From the NCBI RefSeq assembly GCF_000699445.3, contig NC_067198.1:39345523-39409522 (forward strand): DNA of 64,000 nt. Direction: 5' to 3'. The translations under genes were made by a program, and so were the position numbers. Shown one piece after another: positions 46,963 through 57,712 of this stretch; the stretch's first letter is position 1; the number at the start of each line of letters is the position of its first letter. The stretch is from Schistosoma haematobium (taxonomy: Eukaryota; Platyhelminthes; Trematoda; Strigeidida; Schistosomatidae). A model generated the notes under the pieces. The model did no database searches. It had not been told where the DNA came from and saw only the letters and a list, made by a program, of their open reading frames with translations.

Positions 46963-49900
46963 ATGAAGATTCCATGGCCGAAGGAGTTTGAGGACGGAGA
47001 TGTGCTGAGCTTCCTGAAGGAGTTTGAGGCCGTGGCGGAGCTGGTGGGAGTGAAGGAGTCGGAGGCACAGTTGTTGGCGTCACAGTTTATCGAGAGTGTG
47101 CCTGCCACCGTCTCCCAACAACTGAAACTGGTGAACGCAGCGCAACCGATGGATATCAGTGAACTGGCGAAGGTGACTCGTCAGCTGATGACGCGAACAG
47201 TAGCTCCAGTCGGGTGCGAAAAGCAGGAGATGAGTAATGTCGAGAAGAAGATTGAGGAGCTGGAGCGTGAGATTGCAGCAATACGAGTGAACAATAAAAG
47301 GAACGATAAATGTTACGCTTGTGGAGGGACAGGACATTGGAAGTTAAACTGTCCAACAAGACGAAAACGCAGATATGTTAGACGTTACAACGAGTGTTCT
47401 TTCTATCCTAGGAATCTGGGGATTGTTGCGTTAGTAGACAGAGGGGCAGTATATACGAGAGTGAACATAAATGAGCGAGATTTAGTTTGTCTGATCGATA
47501 CAGGTGCAGCAGTATCGTTAATAGGCAAAGAGCAATGTAAGAGAATCAAGCCGTGTACATTAGCTGTCCACACGATAGGGGGCCATATGTTAGAGGTGTT
47601 TGGCGTATCTAACAGTATCGTAAAAGTGGGGGATGCTGAGATAAATTTTCCGTTCGTCGTAACCACAAGTTTATCGAGACCGATATTAGGAGCAGATTTC
47701 CTAAGAGAAGTAAAAGCGATAGTTGACTTAAGAAGCGGTAAGGTGGTCACGAAATATGGTTCATTGACAATACACGAAAGTAGCGAAGTTGCTGAAATAA
47801 GAGTTGCAGCGGATGTCTCGTCAAAGAAGCTAAACATTCACGAGTTATGCAAAAAGTATGCCAAACTATTCACTGGAGATGGGGAGCCGTATGGATATTG
47901 TGACAGAGTAAAGCACGAAATACCGATAAAGAACAGTCGAGTAAATATATTTGCAACACGTCGTGTCCCGGTGCATTTAGAGGCCGAGGTAAATCGTCAG
48001 GTCCAGGAAATGTTAAAAGAAGGTATAATTGAGGAAGCGGACAGTCCATATAGCTCGCCGGTACTCTTGGTAAAGAAACCAAATGGAAAGTATAGATTTT
48101 GTGTCGACTTCAGAGAATTGAATAATATAACAGACCTGAAGCCTTGTGCAATGCCAACAGTGGCGGAAACATTAGATCGGCTACAGAATGCCACGGTGTT
48201 TACAGTGCTGGATTTACGGTCAGGTTATTGGCAACTGCCTATAAAACAGAGTGATCGAAGCAAGACAGCGTTTACTGTACGTGATAAACAGTATCAATTT
48301 AAACGAATGCCGTTCGGGTTGGCGGGTGCACCGTTCACGTTCAGAAGATTAATGACACTGCTGCTCAAGAATCTAGATAATGTCGAGGTATATGGCGACG
48401 ATGTAGTTGTGCACAGTCAAACAGAAACAGATCACATCAAGCATGTGGAAGCGGTCTTAAAGCGAATTGACGAATTTGGACTTCGGATTAATAAGGACAA
48501 GTCGCAGATAGCGAGAAGTAGCGTCACATTGTTGGGACATAAAGTGGGAAATGGAGAAATAAAACCATTGCCGGAGAAAATTCTTACCATAAAAAATATT
48601 GCAGTACCTAATTCGAAAAGGAAGTTGAGACAGTTCCTGGGAAGAGCGGCGTTCTACAGTCGGTTTATCAAGAATTTCAACGAAATAGCAGCACCCTTAT
48701 ATAAGTTATTAAGCAGCACCAAGTTTACGTGGACTGAGACTGCCGAACAAACGTTCAACCGAATCAAAAACATGCTAGACGATCGCCAGATGACGCTCAG
48801 ACTGCCTGAACCGGGAAGACTGTTTACAGTGGCCACAGACGCGAGTGATCATGGTATAGGTGCTGTGTTGAGTCAGGCTGATAGAGTGGTGGAATACGCG
48901 AGTCGCGTCCTCACACCTGCTGAACAGAAGTATTCAACCATCGAAAAGGAGTGTTTAGCGATCGTGTGGGCAGTGGAAAAATGGAGACCATACCTTTTAG
49001 GTAGACGATTTCACATTGAGACCGACCATAAACCCCTGCAGTGGTTGAAAACAGCAAGAGACCCCCGAGGGAAGTTGGCGCGATGGATGATACGCCTGCA
49101 AGAATACGATTTCAGTATCGGCCATGTTCCAGGAAAAGAAAACGTAATGGCAGATTACTTGTCAAGACCAGACATGGAAGCCGACCTGCCATTAACAGCA
49201 TACGCGGTGAATAGTTTAGAGGGAGACCCATTAGAACTCGTCCGGCAGCAGAAAGCTGACCCTAACCTTCGAGAGGTAATCAGAGTGATAAAAGAGGGAG
49301 CAGACGTAGATAAACGAACAATGGACAAGGAGGTAATAACGCTGCTTCGGCAAAAGGACCGACTGAGAGTGAACTCATATGGAGTGCTGACCTGGCAGGA
49401 CGATGATGAAAATTGGGTGGCGGTGATCCCGAAAGACTGGCGGCGCAAAGTGATACACGAGTGTCACCAGGTAGCACATACAGGCATCGCAAGAACGACG
49501 GACTTACTACGACAAAGTGCATACTGGCCGAGCATGAGAGAAGATGTGGCTGAATACGTGTTAACCTGCCAGCAGTGTCAGCTAATGAAAAGCGATCGAT
49601 ACACACAACCGCCATTACAGTCAATCCCAGTAACCGCAGTCGGTGATCTATGGTCGTTGGATGTGATGGGACCGTTTCCACAGACGGCGAGCGGTAACCA
49701 GTACCTGTTAGTGATGACGGAACATGCTACACGTTGGGTAGATGCCGTACCCATTGCAGACCAGCGGGCAAGGACAGTGACCGAGGTGGTAATCCGGCAT
49801 ATTGTAGCGTGTCACGGAATACCGAAGATGATATTAACTGACCAGGGTCCCTGTTTTGAAAGTGACGAGTTTAAAGCCCGTTTAAAGCAGTTTGGCATCA

Positions 49901-50562
49901 AGAGAATACGAACTACACCGTATCATCCTCAGACAAACGGGCTTACAGAGAGAAACAATCGGACGTTAAAGGAATGGTTAGCATCAAAAGGAGGAAATTG
50001 GGAGAAAGAGTTACCATTGATTTTGCTGGCACATCGTTCCTCCACACAAGGAACAACCAAGAAGTCACCTTTCTTGCTCATGTATGGCAGACAACCACGA
50101 CTTCCAATGCATAATAAGACCTGGCCACAACAACAGAAGTGGACGACAACAAGGTTAAGAAAAGAGAGGAGAGAGGCAATAAGGAACGTGAAAAAGAAAC
50201 AAATATCAGACACAAAGAAGGCAGAACAACAGAGGAGAACGTGGAAACCATTTGCAGTGGGGGACCTAGTAAAGTGTAGAGAACGAAAAAGTAACATAGC
50301 AGGGGGAGCAGGGTCGGGGAAGCTGGCCCCAAAATGGGAAGGACCGTATGTTATAACGGAGAGACGCGGCTCGGTCTACACTATTCGGAGAGAAGACAAG
50401 CAGAAGCGCGTAAATGCTAGTCAACTACAGAGATGGTTTCAAGATCATCATGGGTGTGAATCACGAAAAGCACCAAAGAACACAGCGGTACGGAGATCAG
50501 AAAGACTACGACAGCAACTTGTTAAAAGGGGGGACGAGTGTGGTGCGTGCTACTTATATTGA
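46963..50562 (+). CDS. Gag-Pol polyprotein of Gypsy LTR retrotransposon
   Basis: An uninterrupted 1,199-codon frame from the first ATG; the frame is open to 46939, but only non-ATG codons precede. A short Gag-like region (residues 1-116) is followed by a CCHC zinc knuckle (CYACGGTGHWKLNC, 117-130), aspartic protease (LIDTGAAVS, DTGA 179-182), reverse transcriptase with active site YGDD (477-480), RNase H (ATDASDHG, Asp 626), and integrase with an HHCC zinc site (His 835 and 839, Cys 869 and 872) and catalytic D900, D960 and E996 (spacing D-35-E), then a GPY-type module (GPY from about 1127). It copies element RNA into DNA and inserts it. No frameshift separates gag and pol. All catalytic residues I can check are present. 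The last codons and the stop lie within the 3' LTR. Confidence 0.95.
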   Translation: MKIPWPKEFEDGDVLSFLKEFEAVAELVGVKESEAQLLASQFIESVPATVSQQLKLVNAAQPMDISELAKVTRQLMTRTVAPVGCEKQEMSNVEKKIEELEREIAAIRVNNKRNDKCYACGGTGHWKLNCPTRRKRRYVRRYNECSFYPRNLGIVALVDRGAVYTRVNINERDLVCLIDTGAAVSLIGKEQCKRIKPCTLAVHTIGGHMLEVFGVSNSIVKVGDAEINFPFVVTTSLSRPILGADFLREVKAIVDLRSGKVVTKYGSLTIHESSEVAEIRVAADVSSKKLNIHELCKKYAKLFTGDGEPYGYCDRVKHEIPIKNSRVNIFATRRVPVHLEAEVNRQVQEMLKEGIIEEADSPYSSPVLLVKKPNGKYRFCVDFRELNNITDLKPCAMPTVAETLDRLQNATVFTVLDLRSGYWQLPIKQSDRSKTAFTVRDKQYQFKRMPFGLAGAPFTFRRLMTLLLKNLDNVEVYGDDVVVHSQTETDHIKHVEAVLKRIDEFGLRINKDKSQIARSSVTLLGHKVGNGEIKPLPEKILTIKNIAVPNSKRKLRQFLGRAAFYSRFIKNFNEIAAPLYKLLSSTKFTWTETAEQTFNRIKNMLDDRQMTLRLPEPGRLFTVATDASDHGIGAVLSQADRVVEYASRVLTPAEQKYSTIEKECLAIVWAVEKWRPYLLGRRFHIETDHKPLQWLKTARDPRGKLARWMIRLQEYDFSIGHVPGKENVMADYLSRPDMEADLPLTAYAVNSLEGDPLELVRQQKADPNLREVIRVIKEGADVDKRTMDKEVITLLRQKDRLRVNSYGVLTWQDDDENWVAVIPKDWRRKVIHECHQVAHTGIARTTDLLRQSAYWPSMREDVAEYVLTCQQCQLMKSDRYTQPPLQSIPVTAVGDLWSLDVMGPFPQTASGNQYLLVMTEHATRWVDAVPIADQRARTVTEVVIRHIVACHGIPKMILTDQGPCFESDEFKARLKQFGIKRIRTTPYHPQTNGLTERNNRTLKEWLASKGGNWEKELPLILLAHRSSTQGTTKKSPFLLMYGRQPRLPMHNKTWPQQQKWTTTRLRKERREAIRNVKKKQISDTKKAEQQRRTWKPFAVGDLVKCRERKSNIAGGAGSGKLAPKWEGPYVITERRGSVYTIRREDKQKRVNASQLQRWFQDHHGCESRKAPKNTAVRRSERLRQQLVKRGDECGACYLY
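50524..50538 (+). other. Polypurine tract
   Basis: AAAAGGGGGG then ACGAG, immediately before the TG of the 3' LTR. It overlaps the end of the coding frame. It is the expected plus-strand priming site. Confidence 0.85.
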
Positions 50563-50820
50563 TATAAGTAGTATATAACGTGAGTCAAAAGAACGTAATG
50601 TCTGGCAGCAGAAGATGGAGAAGATCAAGAAAAGAAGAGCGAGAAAACAATGGAATTTGTAAGAAATCGCATGAACAATGAAATGCGAGACATTAGATAT
50701 GATAGAATGACATTTTGCAAATTAACGATTTACTATATGGTTTTTCTATTTTACCAAGTAATTCTGTAATTTGTCCTAAATACAATTTGGTTGTCCTCAA
50801 CCGTGTTCTTCTTCACTACA
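50539..50820 (+). repeat. 3' LTR
   Basis: 282 bp, two mismatches to the 5' LTR. Its first 24 bases encode the end of the polyprotein. Confidence 0.95.
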
Positions 50821-50824
50821 CCCC
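50821..50824. repeat. LTR element target duplication, right
   Basis: CCCC, see 46652-46655. Confidence 0.75.
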
Positions 50825-52624
50825 TATTCGTTAGCTGTGAGATGAATTTACCAAAGTTCCAATAGAAAACTGTCACCTGTTCTGTCGAACACATTAAGCG
50901 TGAGGTGTTTAAATCGTTAATGTTATCGGTTAAAGATTGATTTGTTAGTCCAATGTTATCATACTCATTGTCAAACGTGATGATACCAGATTCACACAGT
51001 GCAGTAGTCTAAGACGAAACAAAAAAATAGTCCCAGTGCCTACTGAGTTTTCAAAATTTGTTCTCCTAATTGATATAACTTTATTATAAACATTTTCATT
51101 CATATCATAAGATACGGTCATAAATACCTAAATTATCTGCACCATTTGAGATGTTATACCAATTACTCTCTGTTCTTTTTAGCTCATCTAGTGAGTGGAT
51201 ACCATATGTTAAGGTGTAATTCTTACTCAAGATTTTATTTCTAACTCTTCCACTGTATTTATGTTTTCCATCCGACATGCTGGGGAAAGGCTCCACTGAC
51301 ATGTTCATAATAGATATGTGAAGATGACTTCAGACAACGTTTCGGCATGAAGTACTCACCCATTAAATAGACGGAAAGGTAAATGAGAGTACTGTATACA
51401 GTACATATATTAAACATTGAAACCATGCTGATAACCTTAGCCTCACCATCATTTTGTTCGTCATCTATTCAATCTGTACAGTAAAAAGGAAAGGAGATTG
51501 ACATGAAGCTTTCTTTCTAGGGTTATTTTCCAAATACATCTGAAGTTTATTCTCTTATGAAAATAAGAGTATATCAATGTATTTGTGATGAGTAAGTTAA
51601 CTGTTTGCTTGCATCTAGCTTATCTATCTGTATGTATATATATAAACTTATTAAACGTAATGTTTGTGTTCACTTCATTTGATAAGTAGACTGAAAGACG
51701 AATCAGTGTATTGTATACTTGTTCTTATATACATTTGTCTGCACAAAAGTTGTTTATTCTTCAAACTTTTAAGTCAAAAATAACTTATTTGACGATATGC
51801 ATCAAATTATTTGATAAAGAACAGAAGAACACTTTCATAAATGATCCCTGTTTTTTCTATTTTCTTATGCTTGTAAAATTCTGATGAGTGATAATGGTTA
51901 CGATTGAACATAAGAGACAAACTTCATGTCAAACTCCTATATATATATAGACATAATGGAACATCAACTTCAATTCATTATCCTACTTTGTTCTATGGTT
52001 ACTTTAAACAAAATTGCAGATATTTATATTTATTTTTAATCTGTGTTTTCCGTCTTAGTTTTCACATTGAACATATTTACCTACTTATTCTTGTTTATAT
52101 TATTAAAATTATTGATAATGTTAGCGGCTTCGATTCTATGTATTAACTGATGTGAGATGTTGTCGTTACTGTCATTTTTCTGGGTGCCTTCAATTGACTG
52201 ATACCATGATTTGCATATTTTTACGTACATATATATATATGGATGTGTTATCTCTATTTATGATTAAAAAAACAGGTTTATTGGTATTCATTCATTCATT
52301 CATTCATAGTACTGTTGATGAAACTGTCACTCATATATGAATAGGTTAGCAAATCATCATTAAGATTCATTCATCGGCTGTATCATTTCAACAGTATTAA
52401 CATGTGAAAGTAATGAATATAGATAAAATGAAAAAAGCTGTTGATAGATGTGGAGTTTATAAAACCACTGAAGAGTATACAAGGTGAATGCTTAAAAGTA
52501 AAAGATAATTTTAATTGATAAATTTATCTTTGGTCATATTTTCATTTGTCACATGTCATTAAAAGTAGAAGTATAAGCTACTATGTATCACTTTTTTTAT
52601 TATTCACATCCCTAAATGATCTTT
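50825..52624. other. Noncoding, nothing recognised
   Basis: A short CATT tract lies near 52288-52306. Open frames of 60-80 codons show no domain. Confidence 0.6.
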
Positions 52625-52716
52625 GTGAAACAACCATTGGAAATCAGGAAGCACTGAACTAGTGTTTTATCCTAGTATGGGACTCCTCAGCAGTGTGTAT
52701 CCACAACCTCATCATC
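52625..52716 (-). mobile_element. SINE-B fragment with hammerhead relic
   Basis: Minus strand: CACACTGCTGAGGAGTCCC (intact CTGAGGA core) and the CAGTGCTTCCTG cleavage side, but GAAA reads AAAA, so G12 is lost. Head and tail are largely missing. Confidence 0.65.
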
Positions 52717-53084
52717 CATTCTTCTTTATTAATCTAACCAAGGAGTTTTTGTACACCTAGCGAACATGCACATGAACATTCACATACAATGACCTGCAAA
52801 GTAGTGGATTTATTCACAAGTGTGTTTCTGTAATTTCTTATCCACTAAATAGTACAATCTGGCTTAATTTAATGTACTCTGTATGACTATGGTTTTACAG
52901 AAATCTCATTCAGTTATAAATGGGTTACCGAAGTTGTTTAATGGATTATTTGACTTGAGGGGTATTATTGTTGAATTGAGAAGTGAAGTAGACTTGGAGT
53001 GATACTCTATGAATCTTTATTTTTTGTGGTGTAAACATAAGATTTCATAACTGTTTACATAAAAAAATGTTGGATTAAAGCTAA
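52717..53084. other. Noncoding, nothing recognised
   Basis: No feature. Confidence 0.6.
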
Positions 53085-53220
53085 CAATGGAATATAAACA
53101 TCGCATTTCACCCTATTTGAGACTAGTTAGCGGGATAAACTGTCATCTATGTTTTGGTATTCACATTGATCCTAAGAATATCAATTTTCATTTCGTAAGT
53201 CATTGCTCTATTTACTGGGT
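53085..53220 (-). mobile_element. Degenerate SMalpha copy
   Basis: AATGGAATATAAACATCGCA, CACCCTATTTGAGACTAGTT and the following GCGGGATAAACTG follow the 3603-3655 hammerhead segment. The core is lost. Confidence 0.5.
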
Positions 53221-53884
53221 TACATAATTCAGATAACCATTATCTTGTGCAATAAGTTTAGATTTTACATATGAGTTCGTATTTTCCAGTCATTGATGTT
53301 AAGAATTATAGTTGATTACTCTTTATTGGCTTATGTTTATTCCGAAATGATTGACGAAATATTGACATTTAGTCTCAAGTTTTATCAAAGCTAGATATTA
53401 TTGAATTGTTGAGTGAATATATCGACTCGCTTGAGTTTTATAGATCTCATTTGATGTGTCACGTATGATTAGTCGATAAGTATACAATTATATATATTTT
53501 TTTAAAACTCATTTTTGAGAATGGAAGTGTTAGATCAAATTAAAGTTAATCTTCATCACGAACTGACAACCACTGGATCACCACTTATGAATGATAGATC
53601 ACACTGGTTCTTATTCAGAACTCCTTGATAATATACACATAAATCTAATAAGTATAAAATTCAGAATTTTCAGATGGAAAGGATAACTGGACCTGTATTA
53701 AGTTGGAATAATCTGTATTTTAGAACATCAATAAAGTTCTCCATCGACGATATATTTTGAATATGAAGTATTCACTTTTAAATCATCTAAATAAATGAAT
53801 AGTTTGACTATGACTGAACCATTATTGAATTATGCATTAAATCATATGTTTATACATTACCTAGATGTTTACTAATTCCACTTG
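53221..53884. other. Noncoding, nothing recognised
   Basis: AT-rich, no gene. Confidence 0.6.
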
Positions 53885-54215
53885 TTGAAATCATGAGTCA
53901 ATTGAAGCTAGACCACCATGGAAAACCTGGAAGCACTGGACCCCGCTTCGCCCTGTTATGGGACCCCCCAGCAGTGCGCATCCACGATCTCGCACCTTGC
54001 GGGATTCGAACCCAGGACCTACTGGTTTCGTGCGCGAGCACTTAACCATTAGACCACTGAGCTGGCATTCAATGGTGTTAATGTCTAACTTCAACCAATC
54101 CACGAATTTGCGTCACCGTACACCATTGTCTTCAGTGAGTTCCTATCTCACAACAGACCTGGTGGAACTCCACTGGTAACGACTTCTCACTAGAACTCCA
54201 GGAGTGTCTCCTGAA
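53885..54215 (-). mobile_element. SINE-B copy, near full length
   Basis: Minus strand: 5' unit as at 15.6 kb, A-box-like TGGTCTAATGGTTAAG, textbook B-box GGTTCGAATCC, then the hammerhead segment (53925-53985) and the CTAGCTTCAATTGACTCATG tail. The core reads CTGGGGG and the GAAA box reads GAAG, so the ribozyme is inactive although the Pol III boxes are the best preserved in the window. Confidence 0.78.
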
Positions 54216-54244
54216 GTCGTTATTTTGTACTAAATTGATTTATT

Positions 54245-54720
54245 ACTTATTTATTTTAATACACAGATATTGGTACAAGGAGGCACCAAATACACATGCG
54301 CCACACAAATCTCATTCGATATGTGTGAGGGCTGTGATACTGCTCGGGTACCCAAACCGAAGCAGGTGGTTTTTAGGGGGCCACTCCCCGAGCCTTCGAC
54401 CTGAAGGTCTGATCCACAAGGCAGTGGAGCATCGTGAGGAGATGCAGTCCCATGGAAGCCGGTGACCAACAATTGGTTCATACACCATTTGTTCCCATAG
54501 GTTACTGGAGCCCATGTGCACCATTGATTTGGAATCCGGTTAAAGCGCTGGAAATTCTCTCTTCGTCCTCTCATTTTCGTAAACAACAGTAATGCCACGA
54601 GAAGGCAGTGAGTAGGACTTCCCTAGAAGAGGCTATATACGCGTGGCCATGTGAGAGCATTTCGAGAGGGAGAGCGGATGCTCTCCACCCTCGGCCGTAC
54701 CAGGGCATTTGGGGGCATAA
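54245..54720 (-). mobile_element. Repeat P, copy 2, longer
   Basis: Partner of 23138-23512, extended rightwards by a GC-rich stretch (54600-54720, with GTGGCCATGTGAGAGC and CTCGGCCGTACCAGGG). On the minus strand it would start in that GC-rich part, run through a frame of about 105-115 codons (MRGRRENFQRFNRIPNQW...), and end near the A-rich TTAAAATAAATAA. This suggests a retroposed unit with a 3' A-rich end. It sits right next to the SINE-B copy. Confidence 0.65.
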
Positions 54721-55781
54721 CTTCTATTCAGCACCTTTTTTGTCTTTATCATTGTAATGCTTATATTAGTTAATAACAAGTTCAGATGTTACAAACCGGT
54801 TATTCTTACTTCTAATAATACTAAATGATTTTACACCAAGTTTTTGTGAAAATTTAAACAAAACAAAAAAATACACAGACATTGTAATGTTATGCAGTTT
54901 TTATTTGCATTATGAAATATATTTCATAAATATTCCTTAGATCTTTCAAGAATATTCAATTCCATGTAAATTACCAATCGTATACTGTTTATGGAAAGGT
55001 CATAATCAACACTTTGTAGTTTCTCAACGAAAAAAAAAGAAAAAGAAAAGAGAGAAAGTGAAATTTCTAAACTTTACTTATCGAGAAATCTATACATGTA
55101 AACAACTATTGGTAACTAATACATGTACAGTATATATATATTTATTGTATTGACCAATCAAATGATTAATGTATTCAAGGTACAAATATGATTGGTGGAA
55201 ATTTCAAAATCCAGATACATTTATGTTAATCATTTGATTTAGTACAATAGTTTTACATGAAACATAATTATGTAATATTTTCTTGTCTTGGAATTTCTCT
55301 TCATTTTATGGTTACATTTCAATTAATAATTATTTTTTTCGGGTGTGTGTGGGGGGGAAACAAACACAAATTTAACATGATTTTTTTTTGCTAGAAAGGC
55401 AAAATTAGTTGTCATGCATGTTCTCTGATTATTATTTCTTTCTTTCTTTATATTTTCCCGTTAAAACCATTGAAACATTTATTTGAATATTTAAAAAAAT
55501 GTTGATCTAATATTTATTTTAGAATTTTTATGTGGTATTTCAAATGTTGAATAGAATTGAAATTTAAAACATGCGTTTTATTTAGTTAAGGACTTGTCAA
55601 ATCGATATACTTGTATCTTGGTGTTGATGTCTATACTAAATGTCGAACTTAGTTCCATTATATTACTAATTTACAGTGACCTGTAGTTTGTACTTGATAT
55701 TATACTGTGTTTAAGTAATATATCTTTCTGATAGTACATAAATGATAAGTGAAAAGTAGCATAATGTTGCGAGAAGTTTAG
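54721..55781. other. Noncoding, nothing recognised
   Basis: Poly-purine and homopolymer tracts near 55029-55058 and 55340-55360. No gene. Confidence 0.6.
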
Positions 55782-55793
55782 GACATGATTGAT
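55782..55793. repeat. Target duplication of RTE, left
   Basis: GACATGATTGAT, matched 11 of 12 by GACATTATTGAT at 58529-58540. Confidence 0.75.
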
Positions 55794-55799
55794 TACTTA

Positions 55800-57712
55800 C
55801 TTACCTCTGGTACCACTCATGGAAGAGCATAGGCCGACCACCAGTGTTCTACACGCAACTCTGACTTCCAAAATGTGTGTCCTGTCCATCTCCATCGTCT
55901 TTTCCAAATTTCTCTTTAGCTGGAAGCTGGTTTTTTCTCTCCCATAGTAGTCTGTTGCTGATGGTATCCGGTCGACGGACATTCAGTATCTTGGGTAGAC
56001 AATTGTTTATAAATACTTGTACGTTTTCGATTATCGTTGTAGTAGTTCTCCACGTTTCAATTCCGTACAGTAGAACTGTCCTGACGTTCATACTGATGAT
56101 TCTGACTTTGATATTGGTTGACAGACATTTAGTTTGAGTTACATATGTTTTTCAACTGTATGAATGCTGTCCTTGCTTCGGCAATCCTTGCCTCTACGTC
56201 TGCATCAGATCCTCTACGTACGTCGATGATGCTACTTAGATACGTGAAAATTTCCACCTCTTCCAGAGTTCCTCCATCAAGTGTGATCGATTGGTGTTCC
56301 CTGTGTTGTATTTAAGGATCTTGGGTTTTATATTGTGTGTTGAGGCCTACTGTTGCAGAGGCTTCTGCCACATTGGTTGTCTTCACCTGCGTTTGTTCGT
56401 GTGTATGAGATAGAAAAGCTAGGTCATCTGTGAAGTCCGAATCGTCTAATTGGTTCTGAGCTGTCGACTGTCATGTCACATAGTTGTTTCATATCTCCAT
56501 GTGTTGCAGCTCTTTCCACTGTCGTTGTTAGCTTTTCTATGCATTTCCGTTTGTCAGCTCTAGTGCTCATCTTCACTTACTTGTTTGCCTCTGTGAATTC
56601 AGTTTGTGCCTTGAATTTTTCTGTTCTTGTTCGGCTGTTGTTGATTGCTGTTTTTTTGTTCCTCCTTTCTTGAATACTGTCCAGGGTTTCCATAGAGATC
56701 CATTCCTTATGATGATGTTTATTGTGGCCCAGCATCTCCTGACACGTTGAAGGTAGTGCTACTTTGATCTCTTTCCATTTGTCCTCCACAGTAACCTCTT
56801 CCTCTTTGAGTAAGTTTTGTAGGGCTTGTAAGCTGTTGTTGGGAGTTATCTTAAATTCGTTGAGTTTGTCAGTATGTCGAAAGAGGGTTATATTAAACCT
56901 TTGTAATGCTGTTTGTCCAGTTGACCAGTGTTTCCTTAGCTTCAGTTCCATCTTGGCTACAACTAGGTGGTGATCTGAAGCTGTGTCAGCTCCTCTCCTC
57001 GTTCTCACGTCTTCCATAGACCTTGGGAATTTTTTACTGATGCAAATATGATCTATCTGGTTCTCCGTGGTGTCGTCCGGTGCGATCTATGTAGTTTTGT
57101 GTATGCATTCGTGTGGAAATATTGTGCCGCCAATTTGTTGAATGCACATGAATTTGTAAATCTTTCAACGTTTAAGTTTCTATCCCCAAGTCATTCCATG
57201 TCGTCCATGATATCTTCATATCCAGTGTTGTTCATTCCGACTTTGGCGTTTAGGTCTCCCATCAGGATGGTCAGGTCTTTTCCTGGGCATTTCGCCATGA
57301 TTGATTGCATCCTCTCATATAACTGATCTTTATTGTCGTCGTTTCTGTCATTGGTGGGTGCATAATATTGGATAACATTTATCATGATTCTCTCCTTCTT
57401 TGTTTTGAATGCTGCTTTGATGGTCCTGGATCCATGAGTTTCCTATCCTATAAGAGCATTTCGTGCTTGTTTGGACAGCATCCGTGCAACTTTGAGTGAG
57501 TGGAGCATTTTCCCCTTCATGACCGGAGTATAACAGCATCTTTCCCATATCTAGCCTTTGCTGTGCAGCCTGGTTCCAATTGGTTTCTCTGATTCGGAGA
57601 ACCGCCAAGTTGTACCTTCTCATTTCCGTTGCTATTTTACTGCTCCTCCTGGTCTTCCACATTGTCCGGACGTTTCATGTACCTAGAAAAATTGTTGCTC
57701 TGGTCGTTAGAG
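55800..57712 (-). pseudogene. Broken RTE endonuclease/reverse transcriptase
   Basis: Endonuclease words are spread over several frames (ISE-like RETNW, YYAPT, GDLNAKVG, SDHHLVV), then the linker before RT (KHHHKEWISMETLDS). A junction near 56475 jumps directly to the segment just before the active site, removing NGKAAGPD, NYRGITLLS and GFRKYRSC. The active-site box here is FTDD (GAT at 56426-56428), the expected acidic pair, and the CAGT duplication of the 25 and 36 kb copies is absent (TVLLYGIETW intact). The Trp codon of GTWNVRT is TGA at 57675-57677. Confidence 0.82.

Larger units (their letters stand above)
46656..50820 (+). mobile_element. Compact Gypsy-type (Metaviridae) LTR retrotransposon, apparently intact
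   Basis: 4,165 bp: LTR, primer-binding site, one gag-pol frame, polypurine tract, LTR. The order protease, RT, RNase H, integrase is that of Gypsy elements. No envelope frame is present. The LTRs are both 282 bp and differ at two positions, a C/T near 46828/50711 and a C/A near their right ends, so the insertion is recent. At 4.2 kb it is short for the group, mainly because the gag portion is small. I do not assign it to a named schistosome family with confidence. Confidence 0.95.

Noticed and set aside
46868..50332. Several minus-strand frames over the LTR element
   Set aside because: Antisense shadows of the 1,199-codon polyprotein.
46656..50820. Endogenous retrovirus with envelope
   Set aside because: No frame remains between integrase and the 3' LTR; the Pol frame runs into the LTR itself.
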